Position numbers and translations under genes: made by a program. Of a stretch of 64,000 nt of DNA, positions 44,136 through 54,676 are shown in pieces. The notes beneath the pieces are model-generated. The model searched no databases and was not told the DNA's origin. It was given only the letters and a program-made list of their open reading frames with translations. Origin of the DNA: Euglena gracilis (taxonomy: Eukaryota; Euglenida; Euglenophyceae; Euglenales); contig CP154954.1 of assembly GCA_039621445.1 (NCBI GenBank), positions 66,808,714-66,872,713 on the forward strand, written 5' to 3'. Every line of letters starts with the position of its first letter. The first letter of the stretch is position 1.

Positions 44136-46852
44136 CCAAACCGCGCATACCGATCGATCGGGCGTCCCAAAGTTGTGGAATGAGGTCCTCTTTCCTTTTT
44201 CTCAACTCCGCAGCGTTTTATAGATATTTTGAATTTTTCGATTTTTTTTTACCCCAAAATGACCCTGCAATTTCCCCAGAAAAAAAAAACGGTAGACAAC
44301 TTTTTTACTCGGGCCACATCTCCGGACTGGCGGGGACTTGCGGGTAACCAAAGGGCTCTGGAGAAACTAGGGATCGTCCCCAAGCTATAGGCTATTCACT
44401 TTGGGGGCCCGGAAATCCAATCACATCGATAATCCTCGGGTGGCCAGACCTACCCAGGGGGAGCGGGGGGGCGGGGGGGCGGGGGGGGTCAGGGGGGGCT
44501 TGGGGGGGGGGGGGGGGTGAGCTTCGCTCTTACTCTAAAGAGAAGAGCTCAGCGACCAGGGTGTGACGTAGAGCTGAGCTCTTTGGGAGGCCACCCCGGC
44601 CCGGCCAGGCCTGCCAGAGGCCCATCGGCCCGGCCCGGCCCGGCCCGGCCCGGCGGCCCGGCGGCCCGGCGGCCCGGCCGGCGCTCGTTTTCACTTCATT
44701 TTCGGTTCAAAAACACTTTTTCCAGGGCCGAGAGGTCCAAAAACATCGAAATTTTTCACCTTTTTTTTACCCAAAAATGACCCAAAATCCATTGGTTTCG
44801 GGCCAAAAAACGGCGGTCCGGGGATCAAAAAACGGTCATTTTCGGCCGAAAAATACATTTTTAGGGTCCGGGAGGTCAAAAAACATGGTTTTGGGCAAAA
44901 AATTTTTCGACTTTTTGACCCAAAAATGGCAAAGTCCACCGGCCAGTGGGGCGGCCCCAGCCAGGGGGGGGCATCGGGGGGGGGGGGTCCAGATCGGAAA
45001 TTTTTTTCCGCTCAAAAACCCTTTTTTTGATGTTCTGAAGTGAAAAAAAGTGTTTTTGTGTGAAAAAAAATTTTAAAAAAAATTTGGTTCCTGACCTGCC
45101 ACCCGACCCAGACAAAACTGGCCAAAACCCCCAAAACGGTCATATCTCGGGCTCGGCGAGGAGTTGGCCCAAACCGCGCATACCGATCGATAGGGCGTTC
45201 CAAAGACGTGAAATGAGGTCCCCCATTATTTTCCCTCAACTCCGCGGCGTTTTCGAGATATTTTTGAAATTTTCGATTTTCTTGACCCCCGGCCCGCCCG
45301 CCCTCGAACTCCTGCAGGGGTCCCCGAACACCCAAAACTGGCCCAAAATCGCACAACCAGGCCCCGCGAACCCCAAAAAACGGTCAAGCCCCCCCCTAAA
45401 CCTCATGATTGACCCCTTGGTTTGGGTCCCAACTCCTCGTCTAGCCCGAGATATGGCCAAATTACGGTTTTGGGCCGGGGATAGGCCCAAAATGGCCAAA
45501 ACTGGCAAAACTGGCCCAAACCCCCAAAACGGTTGTATCTCGGGCTAGGCGAGGAGTTGGCCCAAACCGCGCATACCGATCGATCGGGCGTCCCAAAATT
45601 GTGGAATGAGGTCCTCTTTCCTTTTTCTCAACTCCGCAGCGTTTTCGAGATATTTTGAATTTTTCGATTTTTTTTTGACCCCAAAATGACCCTGCGATTT
45701 CCCCGGAAAAAAAACAGTAGACAACTTTTTTGCTCGGGCCATATCTCCGGACTGGCGGGGACTTGCGGGTAACCCAAGGGCTCTGGAGAAACTAGGGATC
45801 GTCCCCTAACCTATAGGCTATTCACTTTGGGGTCCAGGAAATCCAATCACATCGATAATCCTCGGGTGCCCGGACCTACCCAGGGGGAGCGGGGGGGCGG
45901 GGGGGCGGGGGGGGGCGGGGGGTCGGACCCCCCCCCGTCGCCAGGGTGGTAAGCTTCGCTCTTACTCTAAAGAGATAAGAGCTCAGCGACCAGGGTGTGA
46001 CGTAGAGCTGAGCTCTTTGGGAGACCACCCCGGCCTGGCCCGGCCTGCCATCGGCCCAGCGGCGCGGCCCGGCCCGGCGCGGCCCGGCGGCCCGGCGGTT
46101 CAGCTGGCCGGCGGCCCAGCGGCCCGGCCGGCGGCCCGGCCAGCGACCCGGCCGGTGACCCAGCGGTCCGGCCGGCAGCCCGGCAGCCCGGCGGCCCGGG
46201 AAAAACGGTCATTTTCGGTTCAAAAAAAGGTCAGGGAGGCCCAAAAACATCGTTTTTGGCAAATAAAAAATTAAAAAAAATTTCCATTTTTTCGACTTTT
46301 TTGGCCCGGTTTTGACTCAAAGTCAATGGGTAGGCGGCCCAAAATGGGGCAGGGCAACGGGGGGTGGACGGGACGGGACCGAAAATTTTTAAAAATTTTT
46401 TTCGCTCAAAAACACTTTTTTTCACTGCAGAACACCAAAAAAAGTGTTTTTGAGCGAAAAAAAATTTCCGACACCCCCCCCTGCCTGGCTGTGGCCCCCC
46501 CTGGCGGTGGACTTAGCCATTTTTGGGTCAGAAAGTCGAAAAAATTCTAAAAAAATTTTTTGCCTAAAATCGTGTTTTTTTGACCTCCCGGACCCGAAAA
46601 AAGTGTTTTCGAGCCAAAAATGAGCGTTTTTCGGTTTTGACCCGCCATTGCCCCGTCTTGGGCCGCCAACATATTGACTTTGGGTCAAAACCGGGCCAAA
46701 AAAAGTCGAAAAAAATCGAAATTTTTTTTGCCGAAAACCATGTTTTTTGACCTCCCTGACCCGGAAAAACTGTTTTTGAGCCGAAAATGAGCGTTTTTCG
46801 ACCGTCAGTGCGTCCAACCAAACTCGATCCAACCTCCCACAGCACACCTCCC

Positions 46853-47583
46853 AGGCCCGAGAACCTGTCAGGGTCCCGCCCGGGAAACTGTCAGGGTCCC
46901 CAGTACCGGCCAACCTGTCAGTATAGGAAGTTGTCAGGGTCCCCGGTACCGGCCAACCTGTCAGGGTCATTTTTCATTGATTTTCCCTTGAAATGCCCAA
47001 CCCGGGAAACTGTCAGGCGGGAAACTGTCAGGGTCCCTGGTACCGGCCATATAACTCGAAAAATTTTGTGATGTTTTATGAAATTAGGGGAGAGCTTGAT
47101 GGATGATTGTGTTTTCTTTTGGGCCATCTGCTGACTCTTTTCTTTCTTTTCCCTCTAACGCCACCCTGCAATAGGGAGAACTGAATTTTCCCTTGAAATC
47201 CTGGCACCGGCCAACCTGTCAGTATAGGAAGTTGTCAGGGTCCCCGGTACCGGCCAACCTGTCAGATGACAGTTTCCCGGGGGGGGGGGGGTAGGTAATT
47301 AGATATTCCGCTGGGTGGCAAAAATTTGGCAGAAAAGACTGGTCCAGTCAAGATGTAGCTCCTCTGGTGCCCTGGTTTGAAATACCTACGAATAAAATAA
47401 GGAAGTTGTCAGGGTCCCCGGTACCGGCCAACCATTCAGGGTCAATTTTCATTGATTTTCCCTTGAAATGCCCAACCTGGGAAACTGTCAGGGTCCCGCC
47501 CGGGAAACTGTCAGGGTCCCCGGTACCGGCCAACCTGTCAGTATAGGAAGTTGTCAGGGTCCCCGGTACCGGCCAACCTTTCA
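46853..47583. repeat. Cluster of CCCGGGAAACTGTCAG and CCGGTACCGGCCAACC words
   Basis: GGAAACTGTCAGGGTCCC, CCGGTACCGGCCAACCTGTC and AGTATAGGAAGTTGTCAGGG recur in varied order. CCGGTACCGG or a one-base variant appears eight times. CATTTTTCATTGATTTTCCC plus TTGAAATGCCCAACC occurs twice (46,964 and about 47,440). CCCGGG and CCGGTACCGG are perfect palindromes. No coding sequence. Confidence 0.85.
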
Positions 47584-47589
47584 ATAAAG

Positions 47590-48080
47590 TTTAATTCAAT
47601 ATTCTTGAGTTTCTGAACTTTGTCCTAAGAAAGGATTTTTGTAACCTGGCTGAGCAAGGAGGCCTCCCTTTCAACCAACCGCTTGCCATTCTTCGCCCTT
47701 CTTCTTTTTTTTTTCGAGTGCCCCAGACGTCTGAAACCACCTGCTTTTGGGCCGTTCCGCCAACCGAGCCAACCAGCTCAAATCATTTCTGCGATAAACC
47801 ATTTGTGCATTTTTTCGTTTTTTTTTTAAAAATGCACATTTTTTGTTTACTTTTTGCATTTTTTGCGCATTTTTTCCAACTTTGGCCCTTTTCCCCCCGC
47901 GTGATTCATCTCATTTTTCGCATGAGAATCGGATTGGCTGCCTTGATCTTTTGAACTGAACCAGGACTGTCATGATTTCTTAGAAAATGAAGGGTGCAAT
48001 TTGGGCCTCGCAGTTCTCGCTGGGCTGCCACTTTCTGTATTTTGGGGGGTGTTTGCACACGCACGAACGATGCATGCACT
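47590..48080. other. T-rich, no gene recognised
   Basis: TTTTTTGCATTTTT-type sequence; nothing supported. Confidence 0.4.
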
Positions 48081-48087
48081 TGCACGT

Positions 48088-48116
48088 GCACACATACACA
48101 CACACACACACACACC
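48088..48116. repeat. (CA)n microsatellite
   Basis: About 12 units, near CACGTGCA words. A (GT)n partner lies at 48,481-48,501. Confidence 0.9.
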
Positions 48117-48578
48117 TGCACCAAAAATGCAGCACATCTTCGACACATCGCGGACTGCTGAGTGCTGGATTTGATTTGTTGATTTGCAAACAAGATAAGC
48201 CGAAGCTACAACGTATCATCTGTGCCGCAGTCCTCAGGTGTCCAAATATTCACAAACTGAATATAGAGTGCAAAGTCGAAGAAGCAAAGCAGTGTTTTCT
48301 GGGCTGTTTTTTTTTGTTTTGTTTCCCCTCATATTTTGCCCCCGCGGTTTGGGCTGTCCACACTCGCAACTGCACGCAAATGTACAGTGCTCCAAATACT
48401 GGCCAATGCCATTTTTTTCCCATGCTGCGCTCAGTCGTGCTCAAGCACTGCTGAACTGTCAGTCTCTCAACCCGTTTTGTATGTGTGTGTGTGTGTGTGT
48501 CCTTTCTGCTTGTGACTTTGGGTCTACCTCCTGCCTCCAGTGTATTCTGCCTCCCTGTTTTTTTCTTACCCGCACACC

Positions 48579-49012
48579 CCCGGGCAATTGACGCCCCCGG
48601 GCAATTGTCACCCCTGGCTGTGCCGGCCAATTTGTCACCCCGGGAAATTGTACCTCTTTCTATGCTGCCCAATTTGTCACCCCCCATTTGCAGTATTGCA
48701 TTGTGAACTTTCTTTTTGCCGACATGACTCGATTGATCTTCCATTTCGCCACAAAGTGCTGAGAACTTTCGCATACCAAACGCTCTGCACAATATCACGA
48801 CCATAGCTGCATTTTTGCTGCGTTCACCTGTGTTTCAGGTGGTGGTCATGTGGTTTAAATGTGGCTTACATGGGTGGGCAATTGACGCCCCCGGGCAATT
48901 GACGCCCCCGGGCAATTGTCACCCCCCTTTGTGCTGGCCAAATTGTCACCCCGGGAAATTGTCACCCCCCTCCGTGCTGCCCAATTTGTCGCGCGACAAT
49001 TGCCCAGGTGGT
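48579..49012. repeat. Cluster of CCCGGGCAATTG and GGCCAATTTGTCACC words
   Basis: CCCCCGGGCAATTGACG/TCACC occurs at about 48,578, 48,595, 48,889 and 48,906; CCAATTTGTCACCCC/CGC at 48,628, 48,670, 48,929 and 48,981; CCGGGAAATTGT at 48,643 and 48,953. The last unit contains the palindrome AATTTGTCGCGCGACAATTG. The layout parallels the 46.9-47.6 kb cluster with CAATTG replacing AACTGTCAG. Confidence 0.85.
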
Positions 49013-49351
49013 GCGGGTACCGTGTTCTCCCCCGCCAAGGTTGCTGTGTTGACGTGACGTGTGTTGGGTGCGGAATCTTTCCCCCACTTCCTCCTCCTGC
49101 CTGACCACCAACCATATGCTGATCACACCGTTGCTGAGCACCAGGTTCTTCACAATTTGTTTGCTTGACACCGAGTTTGTTACATTTTATTGTGATGCAG
49201 GACCACACTGCCATACCATTAAGGTGTGTCCGACCCCTTCACAGGGGGGAGGGGGGCGTGACCAGTTTTTTTCAGAGTCACCGGCCGATATTTGCCTTCG
49301 GACACCCCCCCCCGGGGTGAGGTCGCCCAAAAATGACCCCAGGGCAGAGTC

Positions 49352-49378
49352 GAACCCTAACCCCAACCCTAACCCTAA
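49352..49378 (-). repeat. Short CCCTAA-type telomeric remnant
   Basis: AACCCTAACCCCAACCCTAA followed by CCCTAAC, about four units in the opposite orientation to the array at 39.7 kb. Confidence 0.8.
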
Positions 49379-49399
49379 CTAAGGTTGACGGCTTGTTTT

Positions 49400-50400
49400 T
49401 TTTGAAACAAAAAAACATGTTTCTTTTCTAAAAAAAAACAATTTTATTAAAAAAAAACGGTTCGGTGAAAAAAATTTTTTTTGAAATGCTTTTTTAGAAA
49501 AAAGTTCATTTTTTATCTCTGCATCTTCGTAGTCCACAAAGGGTACTGGCTTTCACATGTGCGACGCCTTGCCAACCACACCTTTTTGGGATGAAGGGTT
49601 AGGAAAGACAAAAAAACGTCACTTTTGGTGACCAAAAAAATGCCTTTTCACATGAGATTTTTGCTCCATTTGAGTGATTTTTCTTGGATTTGGTTTGGTT
49701 TGGTTTGGCCACTTCAGGGTGACATAGAGAGGGTGCTACCCCCGTGACCCCCCCCCCGTGACCCGAGAATCGAGCCTTCAATTTTCAGACAATGCATCAC
49801 CTTCATCACTTCAGCCTTTTTTTTTGCCTTTCTTCATCATTTTAGCTTGCTTTTTGATGTAGGTGGCGTTTGAAACCATCGAAAATTTGTCTTCACATGG
49901 TCAAATAATGGAAACAAATGCCAAGATTTGAGATGAAAAATTTTTCGACCCAAACAATGGCGCTTTTTTGGCGTATGAATTTGAACCAAAATATGTCCCA
50001 TTGGCAAAAGGGGAGATTGCGCAAGTAGGAAAGAATTTCATGGAAAAAAGGGGGAGGGGAAACATGAAACTTTTGTGGAAGAAAAACCCCAAAGAACAGA
50101 AAAGAATTGTCCTCACCACCTTCCAAAAATGGCCCAAAATGCAACCCCCAAAAAATGTGACGGTCAAGAAAATCCCGACAAAATTCCCTTTCAAAAAATG
50201 AAAAAAAATGACCAATATTCGGACATAAAAATCACCAAAAAATTATCACTTTCCAACCAAAAAGCTGTTTTTTTTTGTTCAAAAATGGCCCAAAAATGGC
50301 CAAAGATGACCACTTTTTGGACCCAAAAACCACCGATTTTAGGACGCGTGACGCGCTTCTCATGATGGGATGCAACATCATGGATGCTGCCTCCCGATGA
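49400..50400. other. No gene recognised
   Basis: A/T-rich DNA with AAAAAATG-type words. Open frames of 77-104 codons are Phe/Lys-rich and compositional. Confidence 0.4.
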
Positions 50401-50410
50401 CCTCCCCATA

Positions 50411-50582
50411 ACGTGACCCCCCCCCTATTTGTCACCCCCCCTAATAGTCGCCCCCCCCTTGGGGGGCGACAATTAGGGGGGGGGTTACCCATGGACCCAT
50501 GGAAATGTGGGGTGAATTGAGTAACCAATAGTCGCGGGGGGTCAAAACGCTCCCGGGGGGGTGCCATATAGGGGGGTCACGT
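50411..50582. mobile_element. TA-flanked terminal-inverted-repeat element (172 bp)
   Basis: The left end ACGTGACCCCCCCCCTAT and right end ATATAGGGGGGTCACGT are inverted copies, with TA on both outer sides (50,409 and 50,583). The interior has a second stem, TAGTCGCCCCCCCCTT against GGGGGGCGACAATTA. TA duplication suggests a Tc1/mariner- or MITE-like mechanism. Its left end matches the partial element at 2,207. Confidence 0.75.
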
Positions 50583-50651
50583 TACTTCCCCGTGACCCCC
50601 CCGTGACCCCCCCCGTGACCCCCCCCCCCGTGACCCACACAACCCCCAGAG

Positions 50652-50730
50652 GTGAGATAGAGGTAGAGGTAGAGATAGAGGTCCATGACATAGAGGTAGA
50701 GGCTTTCGACCTCTACCTCTACCTCTATCC
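50652..50730. repeat. Inverted repeat of GAGGTA units
   Basis: GATAGAGGTAGAGGTAGAG on the left is mirrored by CTCTACCTCTACCTCTAT on the right, around GGCTTTCGACC. A similar structure, with ATATAGG units, lies at 56,790-56,860. Confidence 0.85.
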
Positions 50731-50874
50731 AGCCCTGGACCGGGGCATCCCATCTTCTCCTCTCCCCGTGCAATTCTCTCTTGATGGTTGGGATGTGCTT
50801 TAAAAGTGGTGGGTATCAAAGCCAAAAACTAATAAACTGAAAAGGTGCATTTTCCCATTTCAGAGGATGTGTTT

Positions 50875-51290
50875 GGGCCAACTCCTCGCCTAGCCCGAGA
50901 TACGGCCGTTTTGGGGTTTTGGGCCAGTTTTGCCAGTTTTGGCCGTTTCTGGCCTGTTCGGGGCCCGAAACCGTAATTTGGCCGTATCTCGGGCTAGACG
51001 AGGAGTTGGGACCCAAACCAGGGGGTCAATCATGAGGTTTAGGGGGGGGGGGGCTTGACCGTTTTTGGGGGTTCGCGGGGCCTGGTTGTGCGATTTTGGG
51101 CCAGTTTTGGGTATTCGGGGACCCCTGCGGGTTCAAGGGCGGCCGGGCTGGGGTCAAAAAATTGAAAAAATTCAAAATATCTCCAAAACGCTGCGGAGTT
51201 GAGGAGAAATGATGACGACCTCATTTAACGACCTTGGAACGCCCGATCGATCGGCATGCGCGGTTTGGGCCAACTCCTCGCCTAGCCCTG
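50875..51290. repeat. Detached copy of the satellite stem region
   Basis: Carries AACTCCTCGCCTAGCCCGAG, its inverse arm, the GGGGGTCAATCATGAGGTTT block and the CGATCGATCGGCATGCGCGG block of the 43-46 kb satellite, on the opposite strand. Confidence 0.85.
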
Positions 51291-51299
51291 CTTGTCAGC

Positions 51300-52200
51300 T
51301 GGACCCAGCCGGAGACCGACACCTGGCAAAAACCCAAATCCAGCTGAGTTGGGATTTCTCGCCTGAAACTTTAAGGCAAAATCACAAAGAACCCTCAAGA
51401 AAAACCATTATCCATTTGTCGAAAATTTTCACCATTTCGGCTCTCAGTTGGGCAAAGTTGGCTCTAACTTCACTTTAGCGGATAAAGTTTGGGGGGGGGG
51501 TAGCAGCTCGGTTGGGAGTTGCTGGTTTGAAAAAAGGTGCTGGCTTGCTGAACTCCCCGGCGGGGTAGAATCCCCTCGGCTCAAGAAATCTCCTGCTTGG
51601 TGGGCCACATGTGAAAACGAAAGGTCATCAAGGGAAAGAAAAAATATATAATGTCGGAGGGAAAACGCCAGCACATAAACAGACAAAATGAAACAAAGAA
51701 ATGGAGTATCGACCCCACCTCCCCTGTGTGTTCTGTGGTGTGCCTTTGCTTCAAAGTTTTCAAGTTGCTTCGACAATGGACAGAATCAATCTGGCTGCAT
51801 GATGCACACAAAGCGGGCGGTTTCCCAGCTGGGCTGTTATCAGCATCATACCGTTGCTCAGCACACTTTGGGGAGACACAATGCACACATTGGGGGAAAA
51901 AACAAAATGAAACACAGGCACCAACTCCTTAACTCCTGACTTTCAATCACCGAGAACTGTCTCCTTGCCACCCATCCCCCCACCCTGTACCAAGATAGCT
52001 GACTTGGGGATCAAACAACAACTGGATCAGAAGAACCCTCCAAAAAGGTGTTCTCTTGGGGGAGTGGACATTGCACAAGCAAATGGCCAGGGGATTCATC
52101 TCTGTTCAACGGCCGACGGCTCAAAGGTCATGCATGGCATAATAGTACACTGTCATACAACTGTCGTACAACTTTCATGCCAGCAGCCAGGCACTGGTGA
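51300..52200. other. No gene recognised
   Basis: Mixed DNA with several open frames of 65-110 codons on both strands. None is recognisable. Confidence 0.35.
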
Positions 52201-52214
52201 CAACTTACCCACTC

Positions 52215-52240
52215 CAAAATAAGACCTATGTCTTATTTTG
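52215..52240. repeat. Perfect hairpin CAAAATAAGAC
   Basis: The arms CAAAATAAGAC and GTCTTATTTTG are 11 bp, with loop CTAT. Confidence 0.8.
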
Positions 52241-52259
52241 ATGGGGAGTTTAGAGATCT

Positions 52260-54190
52260 ATCACCAGCCTTGAGGAACTGGTGTGTTAGCACCCAGTCTG
52301 GAAAGCGGGCAGGAACCAGCCAATCATAAATGTTTTTCCAACATCGTTACTTTTGTGGTTACATTCATTAACCCCCACCAAATTGATTAGAATTAATTTA
52401 TTAAAATTAGACGCCGAAATTTCAGCCCCCCCGACGGAGCGAACCACAGAAGAATACCAAAACATCCACTTTCAGGCACAACAATAATTATTCAAAAATC
52501 AGATCCTTGGGGACTTATGAGATGACAAAACTATGCAAAATTTCATTCTATGCCAAAACATCGTTTGAATCGCCGAAGGAAAAATTTACAGTGGTTATCA
52601 GACCTGAAAGATGATTATTGTTTTTGGGCCAGGTCGACAAAAAATACAAAAATAGGGTCCCCTTGCCACAAAAAAAAAACGGTAAACATCAACTGATACC
52701 AATTTAACACATTTTAACAAAATTTAGTGTTTTGGAGAAGCTGAAATGACGGTTTCTTTCGACCTTGGGTGGGTCAACAAAAAAAAAACTGGGGTAAGGC
52801 CAAAAATAAGTCCTTACCCCAAAAACAAGACCCCCTGGAGATTTGACAAAAATTAATGCTTCCCATGTGTCAAAGACTTTACATTCCCAAATCACGTCGC
52901 GCAAATACCTGCGGGAATATGTTGCTTTTCGGCAAAGAAAATTGGAAAATGATGCTTCAAACCGAACGGGAAAATGTACACAATCTCCTAACGATAGAAA
53001 AGGTCCCTCAAAATAAGACCCAAATTGTCGACGACGACAAATTGTCGAAAGACGGACAAATTGAGCAGTTCTGAGGAACGTCTGGGATGCCCTGGGTGGC
53101 CTTTCCAACCCAAAATCCACTGAAAAATCGACAGAGAATCTTGACCGTGGATCTTTCACCTTGCAGAAATAGATACATAAATAGGGTGTGGACCATGACA
53201 TTCTCCCCGTGGGAACTTTATGTGTTGTTCCAAACTTCTATCCATCCTCCAGAGCAATGTAATAACGGCGCGAAAGCTTGACAAACATGTGTGGAAACTG
53301 TTTTGTCGAACACAGGGTTTACAACTCTGACGAACAAAATCACACCCCAACCACTCAACTCTTGTTGACGAAGATTTAGGCTTTTTTGTAATCTGAAAAT
53401 GCCTCTGTTCAACCCCTTTCTCAGACTGGGTTTTTTGTGCGTTCAAGGAACCATGCTTCCAGTCAGTCGGTCAGTAAGTCAAATCGTGTCTTTTTGTCCA
53501 GTGTCCCTTTCTTTGCACAGAATACATTTTCAAACAAATCAGTCAGCTTTTTTTTAAACCAGTCAGTGTCCCCCGGAGGGGGGGGGTCGGTCTCTCTGGC
53601 CACTTGGGCCAAAAATCCATGTATTTTGGCTCAATCTGCAAAACAAAATTTCGGTGCCTTCGTTTGGGGGTCGTGGTTTTGGGGGTACAGCAAACAAGTA
53701 CCCCCAAAAAAAACTAGAAATAGAATGGGTGTGAAGGTGCGTTGGGCAGAACAAGGAGATGGCTTTTATCTAAAAAAAATTTTAAAAAAACGCCAGCATG
53801 GTACCCAGAATGGTGGTGCCCCCGCGTCCCCCCCGCGTTCCCTCCATGACCCCCCTCCCCCAACCCGACCTAAGACCCGGTTAGGCAATTTTTTCTGAAA
53901 AACTTGGCCGGTGATGCCTAATTTGACAAAATATTCCGGTAGATTTTTTAATTTTCGTTTGGGGGATTCCTATTTTGGAGCCTAAAAAGGACTTTTTCCT
54001 AAAAAGGATTTTTTCCCCAAAATTCGATTTCTAATCTGGCCACCGAAAATGTGACCCCGTCTTGTTTCTGTTGACCTGTTTTTGTGGACCGATTAATCTC
54101 CCCCCACCGAACGGTTCGATTAATCGGCGGCCACGGACGATTAGTCGATTAATCGATTAATCGAATCTACCCTACGGGTGGTTCAGGTCA
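52260..54190. other. No gene recognised
   Basis: The minus-strand frame 52,704-53,201 (165 codons) and the plus-strand frame 52,856-53,074 overlap; neither resembles a known protein. GATTAATCG and TTAATCGATTAATCGA words are dense at 54,085-54,170. C/G runs with GTGACCCC words border the stretch at 54,190-54,230. Confidence 0.35.
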
Positions 54191-54305
54191 CGGGGGGGGG
54201 GGGTCACGGGGGGGTCACAGGGGGGGGGTCACAACATCTCACCATTTCATACATCCTGATGTTCAAGACAAAGGTTATAATGGAAAATGTTCCTGTTACG
54301 TAACA

Positions 54306-54376
54306 ATACATGTAGTTCAGTGGTAGAACGCATACCTCACAGGCGTGAGGTCGTGGGTTCGATCCACACCGTGTAT
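54306..54376 (+). tRNA. tRNA-Val (CAC) or tRNA-derived sequence
   Basis: A full cloverleaf can be drawn: a 7-bp acceptor stem (ATACATG with CGTGTAT, one wobble), a 4-bp D stem with AGTGGTA loop, an anticodon loop CTCACAG giving anticodon CAC, a 5-nt variable region, and a T arm with TTCGATC. There is one mismatch in the anticodon stem (A with C) and one in the T stem (G with A). A and B box promoter words are intact. The mismatches and the nearby inverted tRNA-like sequence suggest a pseudo-tRNA or SINE head rather than a housekeeping copy. Confidence 0.55.
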
Positions 54377-54444
54377 GAAGTTTTTGTAACCCATTTTTAT
54401 CCAGCTTTTGTTGGTGATTATGCCAACAAAAGTTGAACTTAAAA

Positions 54445-54515
54445 AGACGAGGCAGGAACCGAACCCACGACCGCACGGTCATTGGACACACGCTCTACCA
54501 CTTGGCCACTCGTCT
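54445..54515 (-). tRNA. tRNA-like sequence, degenerate
   Basis: Minus strand: acceptor AGACGAG pairs fully with CTCGTCT; the A box TGGCCAAGTGG and B box GGTTCGGTTCC are good; the T stem closes with wobbles. The D stem has two mismatches and the anticodon loop (CCAATGA) lacks the invariant T33, so it is unlikely to make a working tRNA. It lies 68 bp from the tRNA-Val-like sequence in the opposite orientation. Confidence 0.45.
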
Positions 54516-54676
54516 TGCTGTACAATACAACCCATAAAGAAGGTAAAGAGGTTCTTATCCTGGTTTTCCAGTTGTTGCATCGCCCCATCACGATGAATGT
54601 TTGGTATGAAGTGTACTATTTTGGTTTTTGGTGTTGTTTCAGTGATTCCTAAGGCAGCCAGAGTTATCAGTCACAA

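Larger units (their letters stand above)
43186..46805. repeat. 1.4-kb satellite: tandem copies plus an inverted part
   Basis: Each unit begins GGGTGTGACGTAGAGCTGAG (about 43,188, 44,555 and 45,990), runs through a CGGCCCGGC minisatellite, then AAAAACACTTTTT/GACCCAAAAATGG blocks, the ACTCCTCGTCTAGCCCGAGA stem, CGATCGATCGGGCGT, and GGCGGGGACTTGCGGGT. Units 1 and 2 are about 1.37 and 1.43 kb. Unit 3 is cut short near 46.5 kb, where 46,497-46,805 is the reverse complement of part of unit 1 (about 43,560-43,730). The many frames here are shadows of the repeat. Confidence 0.88.

Noticed and set aside
43186-46805. Numerous 60-180-codon frames in the satellite
   Set aside because: They recur in each repeat unit, overlap on both strands and are set by the repeat sequence.
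52704-53201. 165-codon minus-strand frame
   Set aside because: No recognisable domain; Phe/Arg-rich; the opposite strand is open too. Not supported as a gene.
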